A stretch of DNA of 64,000 nucleotides from Lysobacterales bacterium (GTDB taxonomy: Bacteria; Pseudomonadota; Gammaproteobacteria; Xanthomonadales; Marinicellaceae). A program made the translations under genes and the position numbers. Shown piece by piece: positions 18,386 through 28,147 of the stretch. The stretch covers positions 37,399 through 101,398 of the forward strand of contig JALSHI010000005.1 of assembly GCA_026982315.1 (NCBI GenBank), read 5' to 3'. Within the stretch, counting starts at the first letter, position 1. Every line of letters starts with the position of its first letter. Under the pieces are notes generated by a model, which saw only the letters and a list, made by a program, of their open reading frames with translations, was not told where the DNA came from and made no database searches.

Positions 18386-19153
18386 ATGCGGAAAGCTCAC
18401 AGACTTGTCTTGGTGGCTCTGGCGCTGGTATTGAGCGCCTGTGCCGGAACGGGGCAGAAAAAAAATGCAGTCAAACCGGCGGCCAGTAAAACCGCTCAGG
18501 AGGAGGCGGTGGTTAAAAAAAGCCCCTTTGACTGGAAACCGGAGGAAATGAAGGTATGGATCACGCGGGATATTCCCTTTGTGGATATCACCACGCCAGA
18601 AGGGCAACGATACCGCATTATGCGCATACAGGATACCAGTCATCAAATCTCGGGGGATTATGCGCGGACGTCACGCCCGTGTCCGCCGTTTTGTATACAC
18701 AGCATGGTGGTTGATCCGCGTGTAAAAACCATTGGTGAGGCCGAGTTGGTGGATTTTTTGCGGCATGAATACAGTGACCGCACAGGCTTGCTGGTGGATG
18801 CCCGGACGCCATCATGGTTTAACAAAAGCACCATACCCGGCTCCATTAATGTGCCACACCCGATTTTTAGTGATGATAATGTTGAAGCGGAGCATCCGGA
18901 TATCTTCGAGGCATTATGGCGCTTTGGCGTGAAACCACAGGATCCCTCACAGCCGGAAGGTTATGACAATCTGGATTTTTCCGGGGCCAAAACCCTGGCC
19001 CTGTTTTGTAACGGCCCCTGGTGCGGACAGTCGCCAAGGGAAATCCGCGGGCTGTTGAAGATCGGTTATCCGCCTGAAAAACTCTTGTATTATCGCGGTG
19101 GCATGCAGATCTGGAATGTTTTGGGGCTAACCACGATTAAGCCCGCTCAATAA
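18386..19153 (+). CDS. Rhodanese-like lipoprotein
   Basis: Exported lipoprotein of about 255 residues. The signal peptide ends in the lipobox LSAC, putting the lipidated Cys near residue 18. A rhodanese-like fold covers about residues 110-250, with the strand motif LLVDARTPSWF and the loop FCNGPWCGQSPR, whose first Cys is at the usual catalytic position; a second Cys lies four residues on. The region between (about 45-110) contains CPPFC. The start at 18386 is favoured by GGGGA six bases upstream; ATG 18380 touches that site and ATG 18359 would bury the lipobox. It follows the two-component pair by 81 bases and may respond to it. The substrate is unknown. Confidence 0.8.
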   Translation: MRKAHRLVLVALALVLSACAGTGQKKNAVKPAASKTAQEEAVVKKSPFDWKPEEMKVWITRDIPFVDITTPEGQRYRIMRIQDTSHQISGDYARTSRPCPPFCIHSMVVDPRVKTIGEAELVDFLRHEYSDRTGLLVDARTPSWFNKSTIPGSINVPHPIFSDDNVEAEHPDIFEALWRFGVKPQDPSQPEGYDNLDFSGAKTLALFCNGPWCGQSPREIRGLLKIGYPPEKLLYYRGGMQIWNVLGLTTIKPAQ

Positions 19154-19177
19154 TGCCATTTGGTATGGCGCCAATTC

Positions 19178-19208
19178 AAAAAACCGCCGGGATTCCCGGC
19201 GGTTTTTT
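19178..19208. terminator. Bidirectional intrinsic terminator
   Basis: Perfect 14-base arms AAAAAACCGCCGGG (19178-19191) and CCCGGCGGTTTTTT (19195-19208) with a 3-base loop separate the converging rhodanese gene and slp gene and can end transcription both ways. Confidence 0.9.
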
Positions 19209-19236
19209 TATGAGACAAGAAAAATCCACGCAAGTC

Positions 19237-19941
19237 CTATTTTTCGCGTCGTATTCTGTTGGGTGAGGCGCCACGGGTGGCTTCCCGGCTCATAGGCACT
19301 CGCCGTTGCACATGGGGCAATGGACGGCTACGGGAGCGTTCCAGGCGTGGGCTTCTGATGGGGTGGTTGCGGTGCCCATGGTGCCGATAATACAGGGGTG
19401 GAAACGGGTCATACCAACCCCACCAGATACCCGGGCCGCTGTAATAGAAGCCTGAATAGGGGTAATACCATATCCACCCGCTATAAATGGGCGGCCGGTA
19501 GTAGCGGTCGGTATAATCAAAGTCATACCAAAGATAAAACGTATCGGCGTCCACTTTCGGGTATTTGTAAGGATGCTCGCCGACTTTCCCGTCAATCAAG
19601 CCATTTGCCACGCCTTTGACAGTAATTCTGCGATCAGGCTTGTAAATGGCCGGGTCGTAAAAGCCGGGTTTGCAGGCAATAAACCGCCCGGTGGTGTATT
19701 TGTCTTGTAGACGTGGGCGACCGGATTTGTCGGTTTTCTTGCCCAGTATTTCGATGCAGGTTTCTTCTTGTTTTGGGGTTGTCTTGATAATGATTCCGCC
19801 CCAACGCACAGGTGTGTTAGGTATGGGGTTGTGCTGGTAGGTCAGTGGGTCAATATCGCTGAATTCCCCGCGTAATTGTTTGGGGGTATTGACACAGGCT
19901 GCCAATGGCAGGGCCAGCAGGCTGATAAAAAGTTTTCTCAT
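19237..19941 (-). CDS. slp: Slp-family outer membrane lipoprotein
   Basis: Lipoprotein of 234 residues related to E. coli Slp/YeaY. The signal peptide has the lipobox LAAC (Cys16). The Slp-type core runs to about residue 135 with RWGGIIIKTTPKQEETCIEI and DADTFYLWYDF. The C-terminal third is unusual: a very Tyr/Trp/Pro/Gly-rich stretch (about 140-190) and then a His/Arg-rich tail. Slp proteins are starvation or acid-stress lipoproteins of uncertain molecular role. AAGAGA lies upstream of the ATG. It shares a terminator with the rhodanese gene facing it. Confidence 0.8.
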   Translation of the reverse strand: MRKLFISLLALPLAACVNTPKQLRGEFSDIDPLTYQHNPIPNTPVRWGGIIIKTTPKQEETCIEILGKKTDKSGRPRLQDKYTTGRFIACKPGFYDPAIYKPDRRITVKGVANGLIDGKVGEHPYKYPKVDADTFYLWYDFDYTDRYYRPPIYSGWIWYYPYSGFYYSGPGIWWGWYDPFPPLYYRHHGHRNHPIRSPRLERSRSRPLPHVQRRVPMSREATRGASPNRIRREK

Positions 19942-20037
19942 GGCTCAAATCTCTTGGGTTTTCAGGGGGATGAAGATCAGTATTATTATCTGGTTTTCAC
20001 CTGAATCGTGACTGAATAAACCGCTTTCTCTTTCGAG

Positions 20038-20298
20038 TCAGGGTTCAAAAACCGGCATCAGCCACAGCACACTCAATATCAATAATAATAACCATAGTAA
20101 CACGAGAAAGTCAGCGGCTAAATGCAGAAAATCCGGTATACCCGGCCAGTGGCGGCGTAGCGCCAGAAAAAGCCATCGGGCACCCAAGAGGCCAGCCAGG
20201 CCAAGGGCGACAAGTAACAAGACTGGGGGTTTAAAGAGCACCAGCCCACAGCCAAAAGCCAGTCCAGTGTGTTTCCATGACGCGTGTTGCGGGGGCAT
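20038..20298 (-). CDS. Small membrane protein, unknown
   Basis: 86 residues with two hydrophobic segments, about 17-48 and 59-82, separated by a basic loop (ALRRHWPG), predicting a two-pass inner-membrane protein. I do not recognise a family. A clear CAGGAGAC ribosome binding site ahead of the ATG and the absence of a competing frame support it as a real gene. It sits alone between slp and the peroxiredoxin gene, same strand. Confidence 0.6.
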   Translation of the reverse strand: MPPQHASWKHTGLAFGCGLVLFKPPVLLLVALGLAGLLGARWLFLALRRHWPGIPDFLHLAADFLVLLWLLLLILSVLWLMPVFEP

Positions 20299-20398
20299 GA
20301 TAAGTCTCCTGTCTGTGTGGTTTATTTGCTAAGCGACAGAAGAAGCCTATACCAGGGTGTTCCCAAAAACTGAGACATCCCTTTTGAGAATGTATAAA

Positions 20399-20431
20399 AA
20401 AGCCACGGAGCGCAGAGAGACCCGTGGCTTT
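20399..20431 (-). terminator. Terminator of the peroxiredoxin gene
   Basis: Arms AAAGCCACGG (20399-20408) and CCGTGGCTTT (20422-20431). Read on the minus strand the hairpin is followed by a T run (the A tract at 20395-20401). It lies about 30 bases after the peroxiredoxin stop. Confidence 0.85.
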
Positions 20432-20463
20432 GATGGGTTGGTCCGTGCTGAGGGGCTGTTAGC

Positions 20464-21069
20464 TTACAGCTCCTCGGCGTGTTCAGCCAGATATTCGGCC
20501 ACGCCATTGGGGTCGGCTTTCATGCCTTCCTTGCCGGCTTCCCAGTTTGCCGGGCAAACTTCGCCATGTTGCTCATGGAAGATGAGCGCATCAATCATGC
20601 GCAGCATTTCATCGATGTTGCGGCCCAGTGGCAAATCATTGACCACCTGGTGGCGGACAATATTGTCCTTGTCGATCAAAAAAGAGCCACGGAAAGCCAC
20701 TGCTCCGTCCGGGGTTTCTACATCATAGGACTTGCAGATGCCGTGGGTCAGGTCGGCCACCAGGGGATAGCCCACTGGGCCGATGCCACCTTTTTCCACG
20801 GGGGTGTTGCGCCAGGCGTTATGGGTGAACTGGCTGTCAATGGAACAACCCACCACTTCTACGCCGCGCTTTTTGAACTCATCCAGGCGATGATCAAAGG
20901 CAATCAGCTCGGAAGGGCAGACAAAGGTAAAGTCCAGTGGATAGAAGAACAAGACCTTGTACTTGCCTTCGGTGGCATTATAGAAGTTGTAATCATCAAC
21001 AATGGTGCCGTCGCCCAGTACGGCTGGGGCGGTAAAATCCGGAGCCTGACGGCCAACGAGTACGCTCAT
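20464..21069 (-). CDS. 2-Cys peroxiredoxin
   Basis: Cytoplasmic thiol peroxidase of 201 residues in the Prx1/AhpC group, reducing hydrogen peroxide and organic peroxides. The peroxidatic Cys51 is in DFTFVCPSE and the resolving Cys172 in VCPANW, so it is a typical 2-Cys enzyme working as a dimer. The GGIG loop (residues 94-97), linked with sensitivity to over-oxidation, is present. CAGGAGAAA precedes the ATG. No ahpF-like reductase is next to it, so electrons probably come from thioredoxin. A perfect palindrome lies in its upstream region. Confidence 0.93.
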   Translation of the reverse strand: MSVLVGRQAPDFTAPAVLGDGTIVDDYNFYNATEGKYKVLFFYPLDFTFVCPSELIAFDHRLDEFKKRGVEVVGCSIDSQFTHNAWRNTPVEKGGIGPVGYPLVADLTHGICKSYDVETPDGAVAFRGSFLIDKDNIVRHQVVNDLPLGRNIDEMLRMIDALIFHEQHGEVCPANWEAGKEGMKADPNGVAEYLAEHAEEL

Positions 21070-21096
21070 GGTTTTTCTCCTGTGATATTGGGGTTT

Positions 21097-21112
21097 AACA
21101 ACAATTGTTGTT
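21097..21112. promoter_or_regulatory. 16-base perfect palindrome upstream of peroxiredoxin
   Basis: AACAACAATTGTTGTT is fully self-complementary and lies 27-42 bases upstream of the peroxiredoxin ATG. The symmetry suits a dimeric regulator, perhaps a peroxide or redox sensor, but the sequence is not one I can assign to a known regulator. Confidence 0.4.
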
Positions 21113-21221
21113 TTCAGGCAGAGATTTTACTGCCACGCGGTGTAAATGACCAATGCATTTTTTATGCCTGCATATTCGCAGAAATAAAACACCATCATGT
21201 GCTGCCCCGCTTGTGATGAAT

Positions 21222-22175
21222 TTACGGTGGACTGGTGGCCGTGCACAGTTTTTGCCAAAAGGCTGCCGGATAGCTGGCAGGCACAGTATGCCCACCAGCA
21301 AACAAGGTCAGCCAGTAATTTCTGTTTTCCGCCCAGCCGGCATTAAGAAAGCCCACCCGGTCGGCTTGAGCGTAAGCCACCGGCACAATGCTGTCAGCCG
21401 TGCCGTGCGCCTGATACACAGGGATGGTTCGGCTGGCATTTAAGGGTACGCTATCGCAATCGGGGTGTCCGGCGGGAGGATGCGGGCAGGTGAAGCCGCC
21501 AAGTACGCCTGCGGTGACCCCATAGGCGGCGAAATAAGCGCTGTTGGGTTTATCAGCCTGCATACGGTCGATGGCTGAGTGATCCAGTGCGATGGCGTGC
21601 ATGATGTGACCGCCGGCGGAAAAGCCGTAGCCAAGGATACGCCGGGTCTCAATGTTATAGTCAGCGCGCATGTCCAGCAAGATCTGCTTCAGATTCACGC
21701 TCAGGTTGGCAGGTAGCCAACTGCCGTTGCTGCCAGTGGCCACCGGCGCGGCCACCAGAAAACCATATTGTTCGGCACTGGCAGACCAAAAGTCTCGCAT
21801 GTCTTGGGCATAATTTTTGGCTGTATCAGGGTCGCCTGCGGCGCCGTGCAAGGCAATGAGCAAGGGCCAGTCCAGTCCAGGCTGATAGTTGCTGGGAATA
21901 TACACATAGTAATTGATATAGGTGCCTGTTTGGGGAATGACCGCGGTGCGCAAATAAGGCCCCGGCGCGGGTCCGCCTGCGCCGCCGCTGGGTTGGCTGT
22001 CATTTTGCCAGCCGTGATTGAAGATAATGTCCGGGCACAGGTTCAAGGCGGGAATGCCAGGCAGGGCGGCGGCCTTCGAGAGACAGAGCCCAATAGCAAT
22101 GATACAGACCAGCCCGCGTCTGACGCCGCAGGCGCGCCGGTTTGTTTTGGGGAATGTTTTATCGTATTTTTTCAA
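21222..22175 (-). CDS. Secreted PHB-depolymerase-like esterase
   Basis: Exported alpha/beta hydrolase of 317 residues. A long basic start and hydrophobic segment ending AAALPG (about residues 20-40) make a signal peptide. The catalytic triad is readable: Ser in GYGFSAGG, Asp in HGTADSIVP and His in [16 protein letters not shown] is the oxyanion strand. This resembles the LpqC/polyhydroxybutyrate depolymerase esterase group, whose members act on short ester polymers or feruloyl esters; the actual substrate is not predictable. Its ATG lies inside the last codons of parC (17-base overlap), so it is probably translated from the parC message. Confidence 0.8.
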   Translation of the reverse strand: MKKYDKTFPKTNRRACGVRRGLVCIIAIGLCLSKAAALPGIPALNLCPDIIFNHGWQNDSQPSGGAGGPAPGPYLRTAVIPQTGTYINYYVYIPSNYQPGLDWPLLIALHGAAGDPDTAKNYAQDMRDFWSASAEQYGFLVAAPVATGSNGSWLPANLSVNLKQILLDMRADYNIETRRILGYGFSAGGHIMHAIALDHSAIDRMQADKPNSAYFAAYGVTAGVLGGFTCPHPPAGHPDCDSVPLNASRTIPVYQAHGTADSIVPVAYAQADRVGFLNAGWAENRNYWLTLFAGGHTVPASYPAAFWQKLCTATSPP

Positions 22176-24396
22176 TCCGATCCACTTTGCGAAAACCTCG
22201 CGGCAAGACGTGGCCGCGTTTGGCCCGATATCCCAGGTAATTTTGCAGGTCTTTCCACTTCAGGTTCAAGTGACGCTTGCCTGACCATATGCGGAAATGG
22301 TCTTGAGGCCCTATGGTGACGATGCCGACCAGGACTTCCTCGCCGCTTTTCAGCAGTTTAGGCGGAATGGAGATGAGTTTATTGCCCTTGCCTTTGGCCA
22401 GTTCCGGTACTTCGGCCAGAGGAAACGCCAGCAAATGTCCTGCGGAGGTGACACAGACCAGATAGTCTTCCTCTTTCTGGCCAACAGTGGCTGGTGGCAC
22501 TACGGTAAAGCCGGCCGGCACGGTCAGTACCTGCTTGCCGGCCTTTTTACGGCTGTAGAGATTCTGCATCTGGGTGATAAAACCATAACCGGCGGAGCTG
22601 GCCAGCACAATATGGTCTTCGGGTTTTTCGCATATTGTGGCCATAAACTGGCTGCCGGGGGTGGGAGCAAAACGGGTGGTCAAAGGTTCGCCTTGTCCCC
22701 GGGCCGATGGCAGTTGATGTGCTGGCAGGGAAAAGGATTTGCCATCACTGCTAATGAAGGCCGCATTGAGATTGCTGCGCCCCAGGCAGTGGTGCTGGTA
22801 ACCATCGCCTGCCTTGTAGGTCAGCTCGCGGGGGTTGATGTCATGGCCCTTGGCGGCTCTGACCCAGCCGGCTTGCGAAAGGATAATGGTCACCGGTTCG
22901 CTGGGCACCAGGGCGCTTTCATCCAGAATCCGGGCGGCGGGGCGTTCCATCAGAGGGCTGCGTCTGGGGTCGCCGTATTTTTCCGTGTCCTCTATGAGTT
23001 CGGACTTAATGAGTTTTTTCAAGCGGGCGCGGGACAGTAAAATGCCTTGCAGCTCGTTTTGCTCGGCCATCAATTCGGCCTGCTCTGTCCGGATTTTCAT
23101 TTCTTCCAGGCGTGCCAGATTGCGCAAGCGGGTATCGAGAATGGCGTCGGCCTGCAATTCGGTGAGGGAAAACCGTTCCATCAGGCGTTGTTTGGGGGAT
23201 TCTTCTTCCCGAATAATGCGGATCACCTCATCCAGATTCAGGTAGACCAACAACAGGCCTTCCAGCAGATGCAGGCGGTCTTCCACTTTGCCCAGCCGGT
23301 GCTGCAAGCGGCGGCGTATGGTTTCGGTGCGGAAACGCAGCCATTCACTGAGCAGGCTTTTCAGGTCCATCACCCGGGGGCGGCGATTCAGGTCAATGAC
23401 ATTCATGTTGACCCGGTAGGTGCGTTCCAGATCAGTGGTGGCGAACAGATGACTCATTAGCTGTTCATAGTCAATGCGGTTGGAACGCGGAGAAATTAGT
23501 AGCCGAACCGGATTTTCATGGTCTGACTCATCGCGTAAATCCTCGACCATGGGCAGTTTTTTGGCGCGCATCTGGCTGGCGATTTGTTCCAGCACTTTGG
23601 CCGGGCTGGTTTGGTGTGGCAGGGCGGTTACGACAATATCCTTGCCTTCGCGGGTATAGACGGCGCGCATGCGAATGCTGCCATGGCCACTGCGATACAT
23701 GGCCAGAATGTCTTCCCGTGGTGTGATGATTTCCGCGGCGGTGGGGTAGTCCGGCCCTTGCAAATAGGCGCATAAGTCCTCGACTTCGGCATCGGGATGG
23801 TCCAGCAGATGCAGCAGGGCGCCGGTAACTTCACGCATGTTATGCGGCGGAATGTCCGTGGCCATGCCCACCGCAATGCCCGAAGCGCCGTTCAACAAGA
23901 CATTGGGCAAACGCGCAGGCAGCCACATGGGTTCTGTGAGGGTGCCATCGAAGTTAGGCTGCCACTCGACCGTGCCCATGGGGAGTTCTGCCAGCAAGGT
24001 TTTTGCATAGGGCGTCAACCGGCTTTCGGTGTAGCGCATGGCGGCAAAGGATTTGGGATCATCCGGTGAGCCAAAGTTGCCCTGGCCATCCACCAGCGGG
24101 TAACGGTAGGAAAAAGGCTGTGCCATCAATACCATGGCTTCATAACAGGCAGAATCGCCATGGGGATGGAATTTGCCGATAACATCACCAATGGTGCGGG
24201 CTGACTTCTTGTGCTTGGAAGTGGCCGACAACCCCAGTTCGCTCATGGCGTAGATAATACGGCGTTGCACAGGCTTGAGCCCGTCACCCAGAAAAGGTAG
24301 GGCGCGGTCTAAAACCACGTACATGGAATAGTCCAGATACGCTTTTTCGGCATACTCGCCCATGGCGACGCGTTCGTAATCAAGAATCTCGGTCAT
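22159..24396 (-). CDS. parC: DNA topoisomerase IV subunit A
   Basis: Cleavage subunit of topoisomerase IV, which decatenates daughter chromosomes. 745 residues, typical of ParC. The catalytic Tyr is in [10 protein letters not shown]. The quinolone-resistance region reads [13 protein letters not shown], with Ser and Glu at the usual sensitive positions. The C-terminal pinwheel is shorter than in GyrA and lacks a GyrA box, which favours ParC. parE is not adjacent. It diverges from surE across 115 bases and overlaps the esterase gene at its end. Confidence 0.95.
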   Translation of the reverse strand: MTEILDYERVAMGEYAEKAYLDYSMYVVLDRALPFLGDGLKPVQRRIIYAMSELGLSATSKHKKSARTIGDVIGKFHPHGDSACYEAMVLMAQPFSYRYPLVDGQGNFGSPDDPKSFAAMRYTESRLTPYAKTLLAELPMGTVEWQPNFDGTLTEPMWLPARLPNVLLNGASGIAVGMATDIPPHNMREVTGALLHLLDHPDAEVEDLCAYLQGPDYPTAAEIITPREDILAMYRSGHGSIRMRAVYTREGKDIVVTALPHQTSPAKVLEQIASQMRAKKLPMVEDLRDESDHENPVRLLISPRSNRIDYEQLMSHLFATTDLERTYRVNMNVIDLNRRPRVMDLKSLLSEWLRFRTETIRRRLQHRLGKVEDRLHLLEGLLLVYLNLDEVIRIIREEESPKQRLMERFSLTELQADAILDTRLRNLARLEEMKIRTEQAELMAEQNELQGILLSRARLKKLIKSELIEDTEKYGDPRRSPLMERPAARILDESALVPSEPVTIILSQAGWVRAAKGHDINPRELTYKAGDGYQHHCLGRSNLNAAFISSDGKSFSLPAHQLPSARGQGEPLTTRFAPTPGSQFMATICEKPEDHIVLASSAGYGFITQMQNLYSRKKAGKQVLTVPAGFTVVPPATVGQKEEDYLVCVTSAGHLLAFPLAEVPELAKGKGNKLISIPPKLLKSGEEVLVGIVTIGPQDHFRIWSGKRHLNLKWKDLQNYLGYRAKRGHVLPRGFRKVDRIEKIR

Positions 24397-24477
24397 GAAT
24401 TGAGGTCAGCGGAATAAAACGGGCTTCATTTTACACAACAGCCATGGAAACGCCATGAGAAAGCCGTCGTTTGTGAC

Positions 24478-24483
24478 TATAAT
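24478..24483 (+). promoter_or_regulatory. Candidate -10 element for surE
   Basis: A perfect TATAAT lies 29 bases upstream of the surE ATG in the parC-surE divergent gap. No good -35 is seen at the right distance, so this is tentative. Confidence 0.35.
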
Positions 24484-24511
24484 AAGCCGATTCTTGTGGG
24501 ACGAATCAACC

Positions 24512-25276
24512 ATGAAATTTTTGCTTTCCAATGACGATGGCGTCAATGCCAGAGGACTGAAAACCCTGAGAGAAGCGTTGGCGCAACTGGGCGAAGTGAC
24601 TGTTTTTGCCCCAGATCGTGATCGCAGTGGCGCCAGCAACTCCCTGACCCTGGACCGTCCCTTGCGGATCTGGACAGTGGCTGACAACACCCATGCAGTC
24701 AATGGAACCCCCACCGATTGCGTGCACCTGGCGTTAACCGGCTTGCTCAAGGACAAGCCGGACATGGTGGTTTCCGGGATTAACCATGCCGCCAATCTGG
24801 GGGATGATGTCTTGTACTCTGGCACGGTGGCCGCCGCCATCGAAGGGCGATTTCTGGGCTTGCCGGCAATGGCGGTGTCTCTGGCCTACAAGCATAATCA
24901 GCCGGTGAATGACACCTTGCATTTCGCCACGGCAGCTTATGCAGCCTGTAAAATCATCCAGCGGCTGAGCCAGGCGCCATTGCCGCAGGACACCATTTTG
25001 AATGTCAATGTTCCCAATGTGCCAGTGGCGGCGCTGAAAGGCTTTGAAGTCACCCGACTGGGCTATCGCCACATGGCGGAAAATGTTGTTGAAGATACTG
25101 ACCCGCGTGGTAACCCGATTTACTGGATTGGTCCGGCGGGCCCTGAGGCTGACGCCGGGCCAGGAACGGACTTTCATGCGATCAAAAACCAAAAAATCTC
25201 CATTACACCGTTGCAAACGGATATGACGCGCCATGGCATGATGGAGTACCTTGAAGGCTGGGTGAAAGCCATATGA
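24512..25276 (+). CDS. surE: 5'/3'-nucleotidase SurE
   Basis: Metal-dependent nucleoside monophosphate phosphatase linked to stationary-phase survival. 254 residues. The N-terminal metal site [15 protein letters not shown] contains the Asp8-Asp9 pair, and [20 protein letters not shown] is the conserved second motif. I chose ATG 24512, which begins exactly at the family motif; an earlier ATG would add 19 residues outside the family. Its stop overlaps pcm (ATGA), the usual surE-pcm arrangement. Confidence 0.96.
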   Translation: MKFLLSNDDGVNARGLKTLREALAQLGEVTVFAPDRDRSGASNSLTLDRPLRIWTVADNTHAVNGTPTDCVHLALTGLLKDKPDMVVSGINHAANLGDDVLYSGTVAAAIEGRFLGLPAMAVSLAYKHNQPVNDTLHFATAAYAACKIIQRLSQAPLPQDTILNVNVPNVPVAALKGFEVTRLGYRHMAENVVEDTDPRGNPIYWIGPAGPEADAGPGTDFHAIKNQKISITPLQTDMTRHGMMEYLEGWVKAI

Positions 25277-25929
25277 CGGTATTGACCGGTATTGGCATGA
25301 CCTCTCAGCGCACACGTGACCGCATGGTGCGGCGGTTAGCGGAAAAGGGCATCCGTGATCCGCGTGTGCTGCAAGCCATGGCGGAAGTCCCCCGTCATTT
25401 GTTTGTGGATGAGGCCCTGGCGCATCGGGCTTATGAAGACACCGCCTTGCCCATCAGTCACGGGCAAACCATTTCCCAGCCATGGATTGTCGCCAAAATG
25501 ACAGAAGCCATTTTGCACGATGGCATGCCGGAAAAAGTCCTGGAACTGGGCACAGGGTCGGGCTATCAGGCGGCGGTATTGTCCCGTATTGTGCCGCAGG
25601 TATTCAGCATTGAGCGCATTGATGCGCTCACCCAACGAGCCCGCAAACGGTTTCGCCAACTGGGTTACCGCAATATTCGCACCAAAACGGATGATGGCTA
25701 TAAGGGCTGGCCATCCGAAGCGCCCTTTGATGTGATTTTTGTCACAGCGGCGCCAGAAAACATCCCCGAGGCGCTTTTTGACCAACTGGCCGAAGGCGGA
25801 CGTATGATTGTTCCCGTTGGCAAAGGTCCCCAGGATTTGTTACGTCTGACCAAAACTGTCTCCGGCATTCAAAAAGAAAATCTGGGGCCGGTTTTGTTTG
25901 TGCCCTTGCTTGAGGGTGTGGTGCGCTGA
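25273..25929 (+). CDS. pcm: Protein-L-isoaspartate O-methyltransferase
   Basis: SAM-dependent repair enzyme that methylates isoaspartyl residues in aged proteins. 218 residues. The SAM-binding motif [15 protein letters not shown], the N-terminal [10 protein letters not shown] and substrate segment [11 protein letters not shown] are classic. It overlaps surE by four bases and nlpD by one base (TGATG), so the three genes are co-translated. Confidence 0.96.
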   Translation: MTVLTGIGMTSQRTRDRMVRRLAEKGIRDPRVLQAMAEVPRHLFVDEALAHRAYEDTALPISHGQTISQPWIVAKMTEAILHDGMPEKVLELGTGSGYQAAVLSRIVPQVFSIERIDALTQRARKRFRQLGYRNIRTKTDDGYKGWPSEAPFDVIFVTAAPENIPEALFDQLAEGGRMIVPVGKGPQDLLRLTKTVSGIQKENLGPVLFVPLLEGVVR

Positions 25930-26900
25930 TGGCGCAGGGGGGGCTGCGCTGGTATGGTTCATGGTCTGTGCGGCGTCATGTTGGTCCGATGGCAATGGCG
26001 CTACTGTTGCTGGCACTTTTTGCGGGTTGTTCCCGATCGCACCGACCCGCTCCGGTGGAAGACCGTTCCTGGAAAAACAGTCAACCTGATCGTATTCATC
26101 ATTCAGCCAAGCCCCGTCATCACGCCCGCGCGAAACGCTCACGAATTATTCCGGGGCCATCACATACGCATCAGCCGCCGGCTTATGTGACAGTCCGCAA
26201 GGGTGAAACCCTGTACTCTATCTGCTTTCGCTATCAACTGGACTTGAAACAGGTGGCGCGCTGGAATCGGATTCGCCCGCCTTACACCATTTATCCGGGA
26301 CAAAAGCTGCGTTTGCGCGGGGATGTGAAGACAACAGCCCGGAAACCGGCAAAAAAAACAGCAAAAAAGGCGCAGACACAGCCCAAACAGGGAAAGCGCA
26401 CGGCGGACGTCGTGGTGCAATCAGAACAGCCAAAAAAACAAAAACCGGCAGCACCGTCCAAAGCGAAAAAAGCCGGCCAGACGGGTGTCGCAGGCGCTTC
26501 TGCCAGGCCCGCGGTGGCCTTGAAAAATCCAAAACGCTGGATGTGGCCAGTCAAAGGGCCTGTGTTGAGCAGCTATGCCCCCAGTGATCCGGCGCGTAAG
26601 GGCATCGTTATCGCAGGTCGTCCGGGCCAACCAGTCAAAGCCGCCGCTGACGGGGTTGTGGTTTACACTGGCAATGCGCTTAAGGCCTATGGACAATTGG
26701 TGATTATCAAGCATTCAGACACTTACCTCAGCGCCTATGGGTATAATCGCCGTAGTTTGGTGAAAGAGGGCCAGACGGTCCGGCAGGGGCAAACCATTGC
26801 CGAAATGGGTACATCGCCGTCTGGAAAGGTCGGGCTGCGCTTTGAAATTCGCAAGCATGGCCAGCCTGTGAATCCGGCGAACTATTTGCCGAAACGTTAA
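25929..26900 (+). CDS. nlpD: NlpD-like lipoprotein (LysM + degenerate M23)
   Basis: Outer-membrane lipoprotein of 323 residues. The signal peptide ends in the lipobox FAGC. A LysM peptidoglycan-binding domain at about residues 75-120 (VRKGETLYSICFRYQ) is followed by a Lys/Ala/Pro-rich linker (about 130-200) and a C-terminal M23 peptidase fold. In that fold the zinc ligands are replaced (the GRPGQPV and LRFEI positions lack the histidines), as in NlpD and EnvC, which activate amidases such as AmiC instead of cutting. Position after surE-pcm supports NlpD. rpoS, normally next, is absent. Confidence 0.92.
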   Translation: MAQGGLRWYGSWSVRRHVGPMAMALLLLALFAGCSRSHRPAPVEDRSWKNSQPDRIHHSAKPRHHARAKRSRIIPGPSHTHQPPAYVTVRKGETLYSICFRYQLDLKQVARWNRIRPPYTIYPGQKLRLRGDVKTTARKPAKKTAKKAQTQPKQGKRTADVVVQSEQPKKQKPAAPSKAKKAGQTGVAGASARPAVALKNPKRWMWPVKGPVLSSYAPSDPARKGIVIAGRPGQPVKAAADGVVVYTGNALKAYGQLVIIKHSDTYLSAYGYNRRSLVKEGQTVRQGQTIAEMGTSPSGKVGLRFEIRKHGQPVNPANYLPKR

Positions 26901-27040
26901 CAGGACTCCCCTGGCAAATGCCACGGAACCGTGTGCGGTGATAGGCTTTTCCCGGGCGGGGAGGGTATGTTGATCTCTGCAAGGCGTTATTGCTTGATGA
27001 GGCGATATGCCGCGTTACGGGGCTTGCTCCTATTGGCGGT

Positions 27041-27068
27041 TTGCCGCTACACTTTGCACCTTTAATAT
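27041..27068 (+). promoter_or_regulatory. Candidate promoter for trpS
   Basis: TTGCCG (27041-27046), a 16-base spacer and TAATAT (27063-27068) lie 23 bases before the trpS ATG. The nlpD-trpS gap holds no other feature I can support. Confidence 0.4.
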
Positions 27069-27090
27069 TGTTCAAATCCAAGGAAAAGGC

Positions 27091-28095
27091 ATGACCACCG
27101 TTTTAACCGGCATTACCACCACCGGCACTCCGCATCTGGGCAATTATGTGGGCGCCATTCGGCCTGCCATTGCGCGCAGTCAGGACGACTCGGTAAACAG
27201 CTATTTTTTTCTGGCCGATCAACATGCGCTCATCAAGTGCTGGGAGCCGGAACGCATTGCAGAGTCCACCAGAGAAATCGCTGCGACCTGGCTGGCCTGT
27301 GGTCTTGATCCTGATAAAGTGGTCTTTTACCGGCAGTCGGATATTCCCGAGATTCCCGAGCTGACCTGGTTATTGACCTGTATGACCGCCAAAGGCCTGA
27401 TGAACCGCGCCCATGCTTACAAGGCGGCGGTGGAAGAAAATCTCGCCAAAGGTGAAAAAGACCCGGACAAGGGCATTACCATGGGCCTGTTCAGCTATCC
27501 GATTCTGATGGCTGCGGACATTCTCATGTTCAATGCGGATGAAGTGCCGGTGGGCAAGGATCAGGTGCAGCATCTGGAAATGGCTCGTGATATCGCCGGG
27601 CGTTTCAATCACCATTTTGGTGAACATTTTGTGCTGCCGAAAGCCGTGGTGGATGACTCGGTGGCCGTATTGCCCGGCACTGATGGCAGAAAAATGAGCA
27701 AGAGCTATAATAACACCATTCCTTTATGGCTGCCGGAAAAGAAATTGCGCAAGGCCATCATGAAAATTAAAACCAATTCGCTGGAGCCGGGACAACCCAA
27801 GGATACAGCTGATTCAGCCCTTTTCGCCTTGTATCGGGCCTTTGCCAGTGAGGCTGAAACCGAGGCCATGCGGGAGGCGTTTGCTGACGGTATCGCCTGG
27901 GGCGAGGCCAAGCAAAAAACATTTGAGCTGATTAATGCACAACTGGCTGAGCCGCGCGCACGTTATCACGAATGGATCAACAATCCGGCCAAACTGGCCG
28001 AAGTGTTGCAGCATGGTGCCCAAAAGGCGCGAGCCTTTGCCACGCCGTTTCTGCACACGCTGAAGAATGCCGTGGGTATCAGACCCGTGACATAA
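27091..28095 (+). CDS. trpS: Tryptophan-tRNA ligase
   Basis: Class I aminoacyl-tRNA synthetase of 334 residues that charges tRNA-Trp. The HIGH-type motif appears as [10 protein letters not shown] near the N terminus, the KMSKS motif as [10 protein letters not shown], and the fold's [14 protein letters not shown] segment between them. ATG 27091 follows AAGGAAAAGG; an upstream in-frame extension of 28 residues is not conserved in the family. It stands on its own after nlpD and is followed after 52 bases by a membrane protein gene. Confidence 0.97.
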   Translation: MTTVLTGITTTGTPHLGNYVGAIRPAIARSQDDSVNSYFFLADQHALIKCWEPERIAESTREIAATWLACGLDPDKVVFYRQSDIPEIPELTWLLTCMTAKGLMNRAHAYKAAVEENLAKGEKDPDKGITMGLFSYPILMAADILMFNADEVPVGKDQVQHLEMARDIAGRFNHHFGEHFVLPKAVVDDSVAVLPGTDGRKMSKSYNNTIPLWLPEKKLRKAIMKIKTNSLEPGQPKDTADSALFALYRAFASEAETEAMREAFADGIAWGEAKQKTFELINAQLAEPRARYHEWINNPAKLAEVLQHGAQKARAFATPFLHTLKNAVGIRPVT

Positions 28096-28147
28096 GCTGC
28101 CGGGCGTGGCCCGGTTCAATTCAACCAACGTAATCTGGGGGGATTAT

